This document shows positions 13,249 to 20,687 of a stretch of 20,689 nucleotides of DNA, piece by piece. Source of the DNA: CAZECR01 sp964510495. GTDB lineage: Bacteria > Patescibacteriota > Patescibacteriia > Magasanikbacterales > GWA2-37-8. Position 1 is the first letter of the stretch. Each line of letters starts with the position of its first letter. The notes under the pieces were generated by a model. The model was not told the DNA's origin. It saw nothing but the letters and a program-made list of their open reading frames with translations, and did no database searches. Location: positions 1-20,689 of the forward strand of contig CAZECR010000019.1 in NCBI GenBank assembly GCA_964510495.1, in the 5' to 3' direction. Position numbers and translations under genes: made by a program.

Positions 13249-14829
13249 CTAAAATAAGGATGTGGCCGTCATTTCTTTAGGTTTCCGAAGTTTTAGCATT
13301 TTAAGCAGCGTTGGCGCGACATTGGCAAGTTTTGCACCACGTGACTTGAGCCGTATACCCGCAATCTTCCAAACACGTAATTGCGCTACGGGTGCCAAAA
13401 GAATACATGGTACTGGATTAACTGAATGCTCTGTATCTTTTTCTCCGGTTTTGAGGTTAACAAGCTCTTCGATATTACCGTGATCAGCGGTGATCAGTGC
13501 CTGACCACCTGCCGCAAGAAGTGCGGTAATCATTCGATTAAGCTCCTGATCAAGCGTCTGGACAGCCTGGGCAGCGGCCTGAAGGTTACCAGTGTGCCCA
13601 ACCATATCAGCGTTGGCTAAGTTTACAGCAATAAAATCATACTGCTGAGTTTGAATAGCTTTGATTACCTGATCGGCAATCTTATGAGCCTGCATCTTAG
13701 GCCTACTATCATAACTTAAAACTGTGTCCGAAGCAACCTTTACCCAGGTTTCGTCCCCAAAGGGCTTGGAATATCCACCATTTAAAAAATACGTAATATG
13801 GGCAAATTTTTCTGATTCAGCAATATACAATTGTTTTACCGAGCGAAGTGTTTCCACCAAGCCGTGCTTAATATCACGGCTTGGGAAAGCGGTTAGCACG
13901 CCTGGCAGATCCGGTCCAAAGTCGGTCATAGCTACAAAACGAGTATGTTTTGGAAAACCTCTTCGATGAAAGGCCCCAGGGTTCATTTTTTCAAAATTAG
14001 GCTGGACAAGTGCTTTGGTCAATTGGCGCGCCCTATCACTTCGCAGATTAAAGAAAAACATGACATCATTATCTTTAATCTTGGCTACAGGCTCACCCTC
14101 TACATCGGTAATTACCGTTGGAAAAATAAACTCATCAGTTTCAGAGCGGTTATACCCTTGCGCGAGCGCTTCTTCAGCCGTGGAAGCATGATGCAGCGCC
14201 TCGCCAAGTACAATTGCTTCGTAGGCAGCTTTGGTGCGTTTCCAAATTTTATTGCGATCCATGCCATACAATCTGCCCATGAGTGTCGCAATCTTTTGAT
14301 TGCCGTAGAGCTGTTGTTCTAATTTTTTAAGATGATGCATGGCATCATGCTGCCCCGAGTCACGTCCATCGGTAAATAAATGGAGATATACTTTCTTCAC
14401 ACCCTCACGGTGCAAAAGTTCGAGCAAGGCATAGAGGTGTTCAGGGCTAGAGTGAGCGCTATTGTGATTCGAAAGCAGTCCCATTACATGCGCAGTAGTG
14501 CGATATTTTTTAACATGATGAATTGCCTCATGGAAAGCATTGTTTTTATAAAACGTTCCGTCCATGATTGCGTCTGTGATATAGAGAGCGTCCTGCTTTA
14601 CTATCCGGCCTGCCCCTAAATTTAAATGGCCCGCTTCACTGTTGCCCTCTTGCCCTTTAAACAAACCAACGGCAGTTCCACTTGCTTCAAGAGCAGTGTT
14701 AGGAAACTTTTTCAGCCACTTAAAAAAATGCGGCATGTTTTTGGCATTCACTACGGTGTTTTTATCTTTCGGTCCTGGTAAACCAAAACCATCGAGGATG
14801 AGCAGTAAAGTTGTAGGTGCTTTTTTCAT
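13249..14829 (-). CDS. gpmI: Phosphoglycerate mutase, cofactor-independent (copy 2, divergent)
   Basis: Second iPGM, 526 residues, directly downstream of eno. All metal and phosphoserine residues expected for activity are kept: LDGFG (Asp13), GNSEAGH with Ser64, DGRD, the arginines of NLRSDRAR, SEKFAHITYFLNGG, NLANADMVGHTG, TADHGNIEE and EHSVNPVP. It differs from the usual pattern at the substrate-histidine loop, which reads LLSNHNSAHSS with one extra residue, and at MDRNKIWKR where the last Arg before Trp is Ile. It is much more basic than copy 1, especially its C-terminus (LRVWKIAGIRLKSRGAKL). The strong divergence points to an old duplication or to two separately acquired genes, not a recent repeat. 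The ATG at 14829 lies 9 bases after the eno stop. Confidence 0.94.
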   Translation of the reverse strand: MKKAPTTLLLILDGFGLPGPKDKNTVVNAKNMPHFFKWLKKFPNTALEASGTAVGLFKGQEGNSEAGHLNLGAGRIVKQDALYITDAIMDGTFYKNNAFHEAIHHVKKYRTTAHVMGLLSNHNSAHSSPEHLYALLELLHREGVKKVYLHLFTDGRDSGQHDAMHHLKKLEQQLYGNQKIATLMGRLYGMDRNKIWKRTKAAYEAIVLGEALHHASTAEEALAQGYNRSETDEFIFPTVITDVEGEPVAKIKDNDVMFFFNLRSDRARQLTKALVQPNFEKMNPGAFHRRGFPKHTRFVAMTDFGPDLPGVLTAFPSRDIKHGLVETLRSVKQLYIAESEKFAHITYFLNGGYSKPFGDETWVKVASDTVLSYDSRPKMQAHKIADQVIKAIQTQQYDFIAVNLANADMVGHTGNLQAAAQAVQTLDQELNRMITALLAAGGQALITADHGNIEELVNLKTGEKDTEHSVNPVPCILLAPVAQLRVWKIAGIRLKSRGAKLANVAPTLLKMLKLRKPKEMTATSLF

Positions 14830-14838
14830 TAAAAAAAA

Positions 14839-16086
14839 TTACAAACCTAATTCAAGTTCAATTTCCATTAAACGATTATATTTCTCGACTCGTTCAGAGC
14901 GCGACATAGAACCGGTTTTAATGAAATCTGCATTAACGGCGACGCTGAGGTCGGCAATAAACGTATCACTTGTTTCCCCGCTACGATGCGAAACACTAAT
15001 ACGATACCCATGTTTCTTGGCCAGTAAAATTGTTTCGACAGTTTCCGTAAGCGTGCCGATCTGATTTACTTTGATCAAAATGCCGTTAGCAACTTTTTGT
15101 TCCACACCTTTTGTGAGACGCTCTGGACTGGTAACGAACAAATCGTCGCCAATTAAACTTACTTTTCGGCCAAGTGACTTAGTAAGAAGCTGCCAGTTTG
15201 CCCAATCATCTTCGCTGAGCGCGTCTTCAAGCGACACGAGTGGATATTTTTTGACCCACCCCTCCAAAACTTCAATCATTTTTTCACCACGCCAACCTTG
15301 TTTTTTGTTAATGAAATAATATTTACCATTATGATAAAATTCAGACGCGGCTAAATCGAGTCCCAGATAGACATGCTTACCAGGAGTCCAGCCAGCGAGT
15401 TTGATCGCTTCCACAATTAACTGGAGACCACGTTCATTATTAAGCAATTCGGGGGCAAAACCGCCTTCATCACCCACGCTCGTAACATACCCCTTTTGAC
15501 CGAGCAAATTAGCAAGCGAATGAAAAATTTGGGAGCCCATTCGTACTCGTTCGCGCATTAAGGGAGCCTTCGGGATAATCATGAATTCCTGAATCGAAAG
15601 TCCATTGTCAGCGTGCCTCCCACCATTCAAAATATTCATGGTCGCAACTGGCATGCGATATCCTTTTTCGGGAATTTTGTAGATATAGCGGATATACTGA
15701 TAGAGCGGTAAATTCATTGCCATAGCTCCAACGCGAGCCGCCGCAAGCGACACAGCCAAAATAGCATTAGCTCCTAAATGGGCTTTATTTTTAGTACCAT
15801 CAAGTTCGATCATGGTTCGATCAAGAAGCGCAAGATGTTCAACATCTTTACCAACTAGGGCCCTTGCAATAAGCGTGTTAACATTTTTTACTGCTTTCAG
15901 CACACCTTTACCACCATAGCGCTTTCCACCGTCGCGAAGTTCGAGCGCCTCGTGCGTACCAGTTGAAGCACCGGACGGAACTTTAGCTGTCGCAGCCAAA
16001 CCGTTTTCTAAAACAACTTTGCCTTCTACTGTCGGATTCCCTCGTGAATCCAGCACCTCCCGAGCACTGATGGACTTGATTTTCAT
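14839..16086 (-). CDS. eno: Enolase
   Basis: Converts 2-phosphoglycerate to phosphoenolpyruvate in the cytoplasm with two magnesium ions. The 415-residue protein shows AREVLDSRGNPTVE at the N-terminus, the mobile loop GASTG, NGGRHADNGLSIQEFMIIP, SVGDEGGFAPEL (catalytic Glu), the metal ligands in LGLDLAASEFY, SLEDAL and IGDDLFVT, the catalytic lysine in ILIKVNQIGTLTE, and SHRSGET. It is slightly shorter than the usual 425-430 because loops are trimmed. I use ATG 16086; a TTG two codons upstream is a less likely start. The gene heads a unit with two phosphoglycerate mutases, so consecutive glycolytic steps are made from one mRNA. Confidence 0.97.
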   Translation of the reverse strand: MKIKSISAREVLDSRGNPTVEGKVVLENGLAATAKVPSGASTGTHEALELRDGGKRYGGKGVLKAVKNVNTLIARALVGKDVEHLALLDRTMIELDGTKNKAHLGANAILAVSLAAARVGAMAMNLPLYQYIRYIYKIPEKGYRMPVATMNILNGGRHADNGLSIQEFMIIPKAPLMRERVRMGSQIFHSLANLLGQKGYVTSVGDEGGFAPELLNNERGLQLIVEAIKLAGWTPGKHVYLGLDLAASEFYHNGKYYFINKKQGWRGEKMIEVLEGWVKKYPLVSLEDALSEDDWANWQLLTKSLGRKVSLIGDDLFVTSPERLTKGVEQKVANGILIKVNQIGTLTETVETILLAKKHGYRISVSHRSGETSDTFIADLSVAVNADFIKTGSMSRSERVEKYNRLMEIELELGL

Positions 16087-16114
16087 AGACAAAAAAGATT
16101 AAGGTTCAAAAAAT

Positions 16115-16123
16115 AGTATACCA
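16115..16123 (-). promoter_or_regulatory. Extended -10 promoter for eno
   Basis: TGG directly followed by TATACT on the minus strand, with no convincing -35. The predicted start is near 16108, about 22 nt before ATG 16086. It lies downstream of the terminator of the pgk unit, so eno is transcribed separately. Confidence 0.5.
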
Positions 16124-16177
16124 CAGAGTGATTAAACCAGCCATGAAGATAGTCCCAGGCGTTGTACGCATAAAAAT

Positions 16178-16205
16178 AAAAAGAGTCCGTCTGAGGACTC
16201 TTTTT
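16178..16205 (-). terminator. Intrinsic terminator after the SIMPL gene
   Basis: AAAAAGAGTCC (16178-16188) pairs with GGACTCTTTTT (16195-16205), 11 bp with a 6-nt loop. On the minus strand it is followed by a T-rich tract, 14 bases after the SIMPL stop codon. Confidence 0.88.
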
Positions 16206-16218
16206 ATACCTACGTTTT

Positions 16219-17124
16219 TTACCATTTACTGAGCGGTTGAATTTCATACGTAATCGCGACATTCATTTCAACATCTTTACTTCCAGAAGCTACCTGTGGC
16301 GCATATGCTTCAGCGGAAACAGCTGAGCCGGCAGGATAGGCCAGTGATTTATAAGCGTCGTAACCATTGTTATTGCCTTCGTATTCACTATACGACAAAA
16401 CCCCAACCATTTTGACACCCAGAGCTGCGGCTAGTTCTGCTGCTTTCTGATGAGCATTAGCCAAAGCTTCGTCCCGTGCTTCTGTCTTTAAATTCTCTGG
16501 ATCATCGATAGTAAAGTTGAGACCGCTTACCTGGGTCGCGCCGTATTTTCCGGCTAAGGAAAGAATGGTGGGAATGCGGCTCAGATCACGAATCTTGACA
16601 GTGATATTACTAGAAACACGATAGCCTTTCAGTTCCTGACCTTTGTCTTGAGTATAATTATAATCAGGATAAATAGTGTAATCGGTTTGCAAATCCTTTG
16701 CGTCCACACCCATACGCGTCAGTTCACTCGTAATACTATCCATGGTTTTTTTATTAGCTGCTTGGGCAACTGACACATCTTTATCGGTATTAGAGTACCC
16801 AATCGAAGTAACGGCAATATCATTATTTCCAGTTACTTTACCGTAGCCGTTAATGGTAATCGAACGCTCCATACGATCAGCCTTGCCAATATAATCGTAT
16901 TTTTTAATGTTGTTACGAATGAGCGTTCCAAAATAAAAAATAATATATACTAAAAGCACACCGACGAGCGCGCTCATGAATTTTCTAAAAAAACTACCAC
17001 GATTGTACCACGGGTCATGATGATGGCCGTTTTTTGGATCCATGTCTCCTGGGGGTGGACCCATGGGTGGCGTTGGGGCGCGGCGGGGTGGCTCGGACAT
17101 CATTGGTCGACTGTTCGTTGGCAT
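16219..17124 (-). CDS. Membrane-anchored SIMPL (DUF541) domain protein
   Basis: A 301-residue protein with a cytoplasmic Pro-rich and His-containing head (1-45), one transmembrane anchor (about 50-68, MSALVGVLLVYIIFYFGTL), and an extracytoplasmic SIMPL domain (about 86-299). The domain begins with ITINGYGKVTGNNDIAVTSIGYS and contains GVDAKDLQTDYTIYPDYNY, SNITVKIRDLSRIPTIL and ARDEALANAHQKAAELAAALGVK, all typical of the family. SIMPL proteins are secreted or envelope proteins of unclear function, some linked to oxidative-stress resistance or outer-membrane integrity. The start is well set by a Shine-Dalgarno, AAGGAG, 6 bases before ATG 17124, rare in this window. It follows pgk by 62 bases and is probably co-transcribed with it. 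Confidence 0.9.
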   Translation of the reverse strand: MPTNSRPMMSEPPRRAPTPPMGPPPGDMDPKNGHHHDPWYNRGSFFRKFMSALVGVLLVYIIFYFGTLIRNNIKKYDYIGKADRMERSITINGYGKVTGNNDIAVTSIGYSNTDKDVSVAQAANKKTMDSITSELTRMGVDAKDLQTDYTIYPDYNYTQDKGQELKGYRVSSNITVKIRDLSRIPTILSLAGKYGATQVSGLNFTIDDPENLKTEARDEALANAHQKAAELAAALGVKMVGVLSYSEYEGNNNGYDAYKSLAYPAGSAVSAEAYAPQVASGSKDVEMNVAITYEIQPLSKW

Positions 17125-17130
17125 ACCTAT

Positions 17131-17136
17131 CTCCTT
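17131..17136 (-). promoter_or_regulatory. Strong Shine-Dalgarno of the SIMPL gene
   Basis: AAGGAG on the minus strand with a 6-base spacer to the ATG. Most other starts here have none. A 6-bp hairpin (CAATCT/AGATTG, 17142-17162) lies just upstream and may leave this site exposed or modulate it. Confidence 0.75.
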
Positions 17137-17186
17137 ATAAACAATCTTCGTCTGAGAGATTGCTTACGTAAATAAATGTTAATAAA

Positions 17187-18353
17187 TTATTTTTTAGTGA
17201 CTACCGTTACTCCGGGCAAATGTGCTCCGCTTAAGAATTCAAGCATTGCTCCACCACCCGTTGATACCAAATCGATTTGCTTAAGCAAGCCCAATTTTTT
17301 AATAACTTCGACAGTTTCACCGCCGCCAGCTACTCCAAACGCCCGTCCTTTGGCCCTAGCAGCAATCGCCTGAGCAATAGCATATGTTCCAAAGTGATAC
17401 GGTCGCTGTTCAAAAAACCCCAACGCTCCATTCCAAACAATCGTTTCGGCCTTGCGCAGATATTTAGCAAATAATTGAATCGTTTTAGGGCCGATATCAT
17501 AGAAGCCCAAACTTTGACCAGGCAATTTAAATTGATTTTCACGAGTGGTGACGCCAACTTTTTTACCACCTTCGGTACCATATACCGCATCAACCGGAAA
17601 AATTATTTTTTTATTCTTACCGAGCGTGCGCATTTCTGCAATGAATTTTTTTTCAACCAAGGATGTGCCGATCCTGTACCCTTCAGACAAATAATAGGTG
17701 TTCGCCAGCCCCCCACCGACCAAAATATAATCTGCCAGTGGTGCTAATCTTTTAAGCATTGGAATTTTGGTCTCCATCTTTGCTCCACCCAGCACAACCA
17801 CAAAAGGCTTGCGAGGTTTTTCGAGCACGCGATTAAGACCGGTAATTTCCGCGGAAAGCAAAAGCCCTGCGTACGTCGGCAAAAATGCAGCAACACCGAC
17901 AATCGAAGCCGCACTACGATGACTGACCCCAAAGCCATCAAGCACCATACTATCGGCAAGATTTGCCAAACGCTTAGCAAAATTTTTGGTATTCTTTTCT
18001 TCTTCTTTGTGAAAACGAATATTTTCTAAAAAATAAACTCCATCAGTGCTTCGAGTGTTTTTTTCTAATTTTTCAAGTGATGTAAAAGTAATCTTTGTAG
18101 CTAAGAGCTTCGCCAGGTACTCCGAAACTGGTTTTAAGCTGAGCGCGGGAGTAGGTCGACTCGGCCTACCTAAATGACTTACAATAATAATTTGAACCTT
18201 TTTTTTAAGTAAAAACTTAATAGTTGGCAGTGTCTGTATAATTTTAAAATCATCAATAACTTTTTTATTTTTCAAAGGAACATTAAAATCTACTCGCAGC
18301 AGCACACGCTGTTTTGGAAAAAATTTTACCTGATCAATTGACTTAAGCTCCAT
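17187..18353 (-). CDS. pgk: Phosphoglycerate kinase
   Basis: Makes ATP and 3-phosphoglycerate from 1,3-bisphosphoglycerate. The 388-residue two-domain protein has RVDFNVP (20-26), SHLGRP, ENIRFHKEE, DGFGVSHRSAAS, LGGAKMETKIPML, GGGLANTYYLSEG, DIGPKTIQLFAKYL, WNGALGFFE, GTYAIAQAIA, GGGETVEVIKK and STGGGAMLEFLSG in the right order. Several usually invariant spots vary: the arginine that follows the DFN loop (DxRI before LPTI) is Lys37 (DDFKIIQTLPTI), the C-domain GPMG is GALG, and GGGD is GGGE. I recall similar variants in Patescibacteria kinases, so this is probably lineage-typical rather than loss of function. It starts 11 bases after the terminator hairpin that also holds its likely promoter. 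Confidence 0.95.
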   Translation of the reverse strand: MELKSIDQVKFFPKQRVLLRVDFNVPLKNKKVIDDFKIIQTLPTIKFLLKKKVQIIIVSHLGRPSRPTPALSLKPVSEYLAKLLATKITFTSLEKLEKNTRSTDGVYFLENIRFHKEEEKNTKNFAKRLANLADSMVLDGFGVSHRSAASIVGVAAFLPTYAGLLLSAEITGLNRVLEKPRKPFVVVLGGAKMETKIPMLKRLAPLADYILVGGGLANTYYLSEGYRIGTSLVEKKFIAEMRTLGKNKKIIFPVDAVYGTEGGKKVGVTTRENQFKLPGQSLGFYDIGPKTIQLFAKYLRKAETIVWNGALGFFEQRPYHFGTYAIAQAIAARAKGRAFGVAGGGETVEVIKKLGLLKQIDLVSTGGGAMLEFLSGAHLPGVTVVTKK

Positions 18354-18363
18354 ACCAAAAATA

Positions 18364-18398
18364 AAAAGTATGCTATTTTTTTAGTATAGCATACTTTT
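18364..18398 (-). terminator. Terminator after the carboxypeptidase gene, overlapping the pgk promoter
   Basis: AAAAGTATGCTAT (18364-18376) pairs with ATAGCATACTTTT (18386-18398), 13 bp with a 9-nt loop, ending in T-rich sequence on the minus strand 11 bases past the carboxypeptidase stop. Confidence 0.8.
18383..18391 (-). promoter_or_regulatory. Extended -10 promoter for pgk inside the terminator
   Basis: TGC followed by TATACT on the minus strand, within the upstream arm and loop of the hairpin at 18364-18398. The predicted start is near 18376, about 23 nt before the pgk ATG. The pgk transcript would then carry only one arm of the hairpin. Confidence 0.45.
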
Positions 18399-18408
18399 AA
18401 AGTAATTT

Positions 18409-19431
18409 CTATTCAGTGAGAGCGTCGTAGCCCGGATCACCAGGCCAAAGATAATTTTTAAAAACCCAGGTTGCCGCATCGCGCGCCTCGGTAAACCGTG
18501 CCTCTGCGGTTGCCGCCCCGAGAACTGCAATACGCAGCGCGTGCCCTCGCTCATCAGTAAGTCGTACCGTAAAATTATATAACGAGTCATTAATATATCC
18601 CGTCTTACCAACAATATTTTCAACGCTAAAATCATTCGGAATCCAGTTCGTCAAAAGCCAGTTGGTACTCCAAATGCGACGCTGTTTTGCAGCCCCAAGC
18701 GGAGCGGCATAGTATTCACCAGTGTGCAGAGCTTTAAAAATTTTATCGCGGCGTATCGCTTCTTTCAGAAGCGATACTGTATCCCCCAGGCTTGCGACAT
18801 TACCGCTATTGAGCCCGGTCGGCTCTACGAACGAAGCAGTTGAAAGCCCCAAGGCAACCGCTTTAACATTCATAAGCGCCACAAACTGGGTTGAAGTAAC
18901 CGTACTGTTACGTACCAGAGCGCTAATTGCCGTATTCGAAGAGCCAATTAAGGCTACATGCCACAAGTCTTCTAACGTATATTTTTCTCCAACCTCTACC
19001 AAATGACTTTCACCATCCCAGTCTTCTGAAGTAATAACAGTAGTACTAGACCATGAAACTGGAAGGTCCAGCAAAACAAGCGCAGTCATGAGCTTGGTAA
19101 TACTGGCAAGCGGACGGATAGCATCGGGGTTTTTGCTATACAGAACCGCATTCGATGTATCGTCAACAACCAGCACTGCAGCTGCGGTGAGCGGTAGTGT
19201 AAGGGTGCTGCTCGTACTTTTGAGGAGCGGTATCGTGGGCTGAGCTACGGGCAACGTTTGATTAAGGTCGCCACCAACCCCTGTTTCGGCCCGAATACCA
19301 GCGACTGGAAAGGGCTGATACGCAGTTGTCTTAGCTGAAGTAAAAAAAACTGATCCAGTAAACAACAAAACTACCCCCAAGCCAATGGTGCCGTAACTAG
19401 ACAAAAAATTAAGGAGTTTAGCTCGAAGCAT
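18409..19431 (-). CDS. D-alanyl-D-alanine carboxypeptidase (S11 family)
   Basis: Penicillin-binding-protein-type serine peptidase that trims the terminal D-Ala from peptidoglycan stem peptides outside the membrane. The 340-residue protein has an N-terminal signal or anchor helix (about 14-31, GTIGLGVVLLFTGSVFF), a Ser/Thr/Pro linker (about 50-82), then the catalytic domain with SxxK at 110-113 (ASITKLM), SxN at 164-166 (GSSNTA) and KTG at 276-278 (GKTGY). The C-terminal accessory domain of E. coli DacA-type enzymes is missing, giving a short form. No obvious signal peptidase cleavage site is seen, so it may stay membrane-anchored. It starts 2 bases after the scpB stop and ends at a terminator, so it is last in the scpA-scpB unit. 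Confidence 0.93.
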   Translation of the reverse strand: MLRAKLLNFLSSYGTIGLGVVLLFTGSVFFTSAKTTAYQPFPVAGIRAETGVGGDLNQTLPVAQPTIPLLKSTSSTLTLPLTAAAVLVVDDTSNAVLYSKNPDAIRPLASITKLMTALVLLDLPVSWSSTTVITSEDWDGESHLVEVGEKYTLEDLWHVALIGSSNTAISALVRNSTVTSTQFVALMNVKAVALGLSTASFVEPTGLNSGNVASLGDTVSLLKEAIRRDKIFKALHTGEYYAAPLGAAKQRRIWSTNWLLTNWIPNDFSVENIVGKTGYINDSLYNFTVRLTDERGHALRIAVLGAATAEARFTEARDAATWVFKNYLWPGDPGYDALTE

Positions 19432-19433
19432 AA

Positions 19434-19988
19434 TTAACCAGTAGCTATCGGAGCACTTATTGCTCGAATTGTTTCTACAAATTCATGAGCGTGAAGTTCG
19501 GTGTACTCAGGCAGCTCTTCGACACTGGTAAGGCCGAGATGCCGCACATACTCCATAGTCACTTGATAACGCGACAATAAATGCAGTTCGTCATCAAGTT
19601 CTTTTACCAAACCACGAAGCATCAAATTGCGCAGAATGACACTACAGTTTACGCCGCGAATTTGTTCGAGCTCTGGCTTGGTAATCGGTCCGCAATACGA
19701 AATTACAGTTAACGTTTCAAGCTGCGGCCTCGTTAATTCTTCTGTAATTTCAGCTTTCAAAAACTGTTCCGTGAGCTCACGGTTTTCCGCTCGTGAAACC
19801 AACTGCCACTCATCGTTGTTTTGTGCCAAAATAATACCTGAGTCCGGGTCGTTATACCGCAAAACAACTTCTTTAAGCAGGCTTTCAGTTTCTTCTTCGC
19901 TAGCACCAAGCACTGCAGCGAGCTTTTTGAGTGCGAGTGGTTTACTCGCAACAAATAATACTGATTCTAACTGGGAACGAAGTGCCAT
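19434..19988 (-). CDS. scpB: Segregation and condensation protein B
   Basis: ScpB dimers bind the kleisin ScpA and, with SMC, form the condensin complex that compacts and separates chromosomes. The 184-residue protein has the two tandem winged-helix domains: LESVLFVASKPLALKKLAAVLG at the N-terminus, then the signature stretch LTRPQLETLTVISYCGPITKPELEQIRGVNCSVILRNLMLRGLVKELDDELHLLSRYQVT, ending with GLTSVEELPEY, all aligned with the family. The usual YxTT before the last helix reads YQVT. It lies 6 bases downstream of scpA, the standard order, and 2 bases upstream of the carboxypeptidase gene. No Shine-Dalgarno is visible. Confidence 0.94.
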   Translation of the reverse strand: MALRSQLESVLFVASKPLALKKLAAVLGASEEETESLLKEVVLRYNDPDSGIILAQNNDEWQLVSRAENRELTEQFLKAEITEELTRPQLETLTVISYCGPITKPELEQIRGVNCSVILRNLMLRGLVKELDDELHLLSRYQVTMEYVRHLGLTSVEELPEYTELHAHEFVETIRAISAPIATG

Positions 19989-19994
19989 ACAAAA

Positions 19995-20687
19995 TTAGAC
20001 TTTTTTAAGCATCATGTCGGCAAAACTGTCGACCTGATCAATAGCGACTTTTTCTTGTTTAACAAGTTCAAGAATCGCTAAAAACGTAATAATTACTTCA
20101 CTGCGACTTTCAACAGCGCCGAGCATTTGTTTAAAGCTGAGCTGTTTAATTTTCTGCAATACTTCGTAAATCGATTCGATCCTTTCTTTTACCGAGACCG
20201 TTCGATCAATCGATAGCTGGGGCAACGGATTCACTGGTTTAAGGCGCTTTAAGAGCAGGCGCATACTTGAATGCAGGTTCTCCGGCGTAGCGTTTGTAGG
20301 CACCGTAAAACCCTCTTGTTTCAAGGGAGGTTCTATTCTACCATAACTTATAAAAAGACGCTGCCAGAGCTCGTGGACATGTTCGCTAGCCTCCACAAAA
20401 CGCTTATAGAGCTTAAGTTGGTCTGCTAATCCTACCCCACCTTCTTCTTCCGCAGGATAGAGGTATGGCAGAAGCAATCGAGATTTGAGATACAAAAGCT
20501 TCGTCGCGATCACCAGAAAATCAGCAAGTTCTTCAGTACGCTCTTCCAGTTCGCTCACCCATTTCAAATACTGTTCAGTTATATCTGAAAGTGATACTTC
20601 ACTAATATTCATTTGCTGTTGTTCAATAAGCGACAATAGCAAATCAAGCGGTCCTTCAAATTGTTTTAATTTGACGCTTGTCGCCAT
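19995..20687 (-). CDS. scpA: Segregation and condensation protein A (kleisin)
   Basis: Kleisin subunit that bridges the two SMC heads and recruits ScpB. The 230-residue protein begins with VKLKQFEGPLDLLLSLIEQQ, the hallmark N-terminal SMC-binding motif, followed by SLSDITEQYLKWV and a long helix with ELADFLVIATKLLYLKSRLLLPY, as in the family. The variable middle links to a C-terminal winged helix (VIITFLAILELVKQEKVAIDQ). ATG 20687 is only 2 bases from the window edge, but its distance to the FEGPLDLLL motif is normal, so the gene is probably complete. The promoter lies outside the window. Confidence 0.93.
   Translation of the reverse strand: MATSVKLKQFEGPLDLLLSLIEQQQMNISEVSLSDITEQYLKWVSELEERTEELADFLVIATKLLYLKSRLLLPYLYPAEEEGGVGLADQLKLYKRFVEASEHVHELWQRLFISYGRIEPPLKQEGFTVPTNATPENLHSSMRLLLKRLKPVNPLPQLSIDRTVSVKERIESIYEVLQKIKQLSFKQMLGAVESRSEVIITFLAILELVKQEKVAIDQVDSFADMMLKKV

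Noticed and set aside
16087..16092. TTG starts two codons upstream of eno (and likewise of yraN at 1289-1294)
   Set aside because: Both genes have an ATG at the position expected for the family. The shared TTGTCTATG looks like coincidence.
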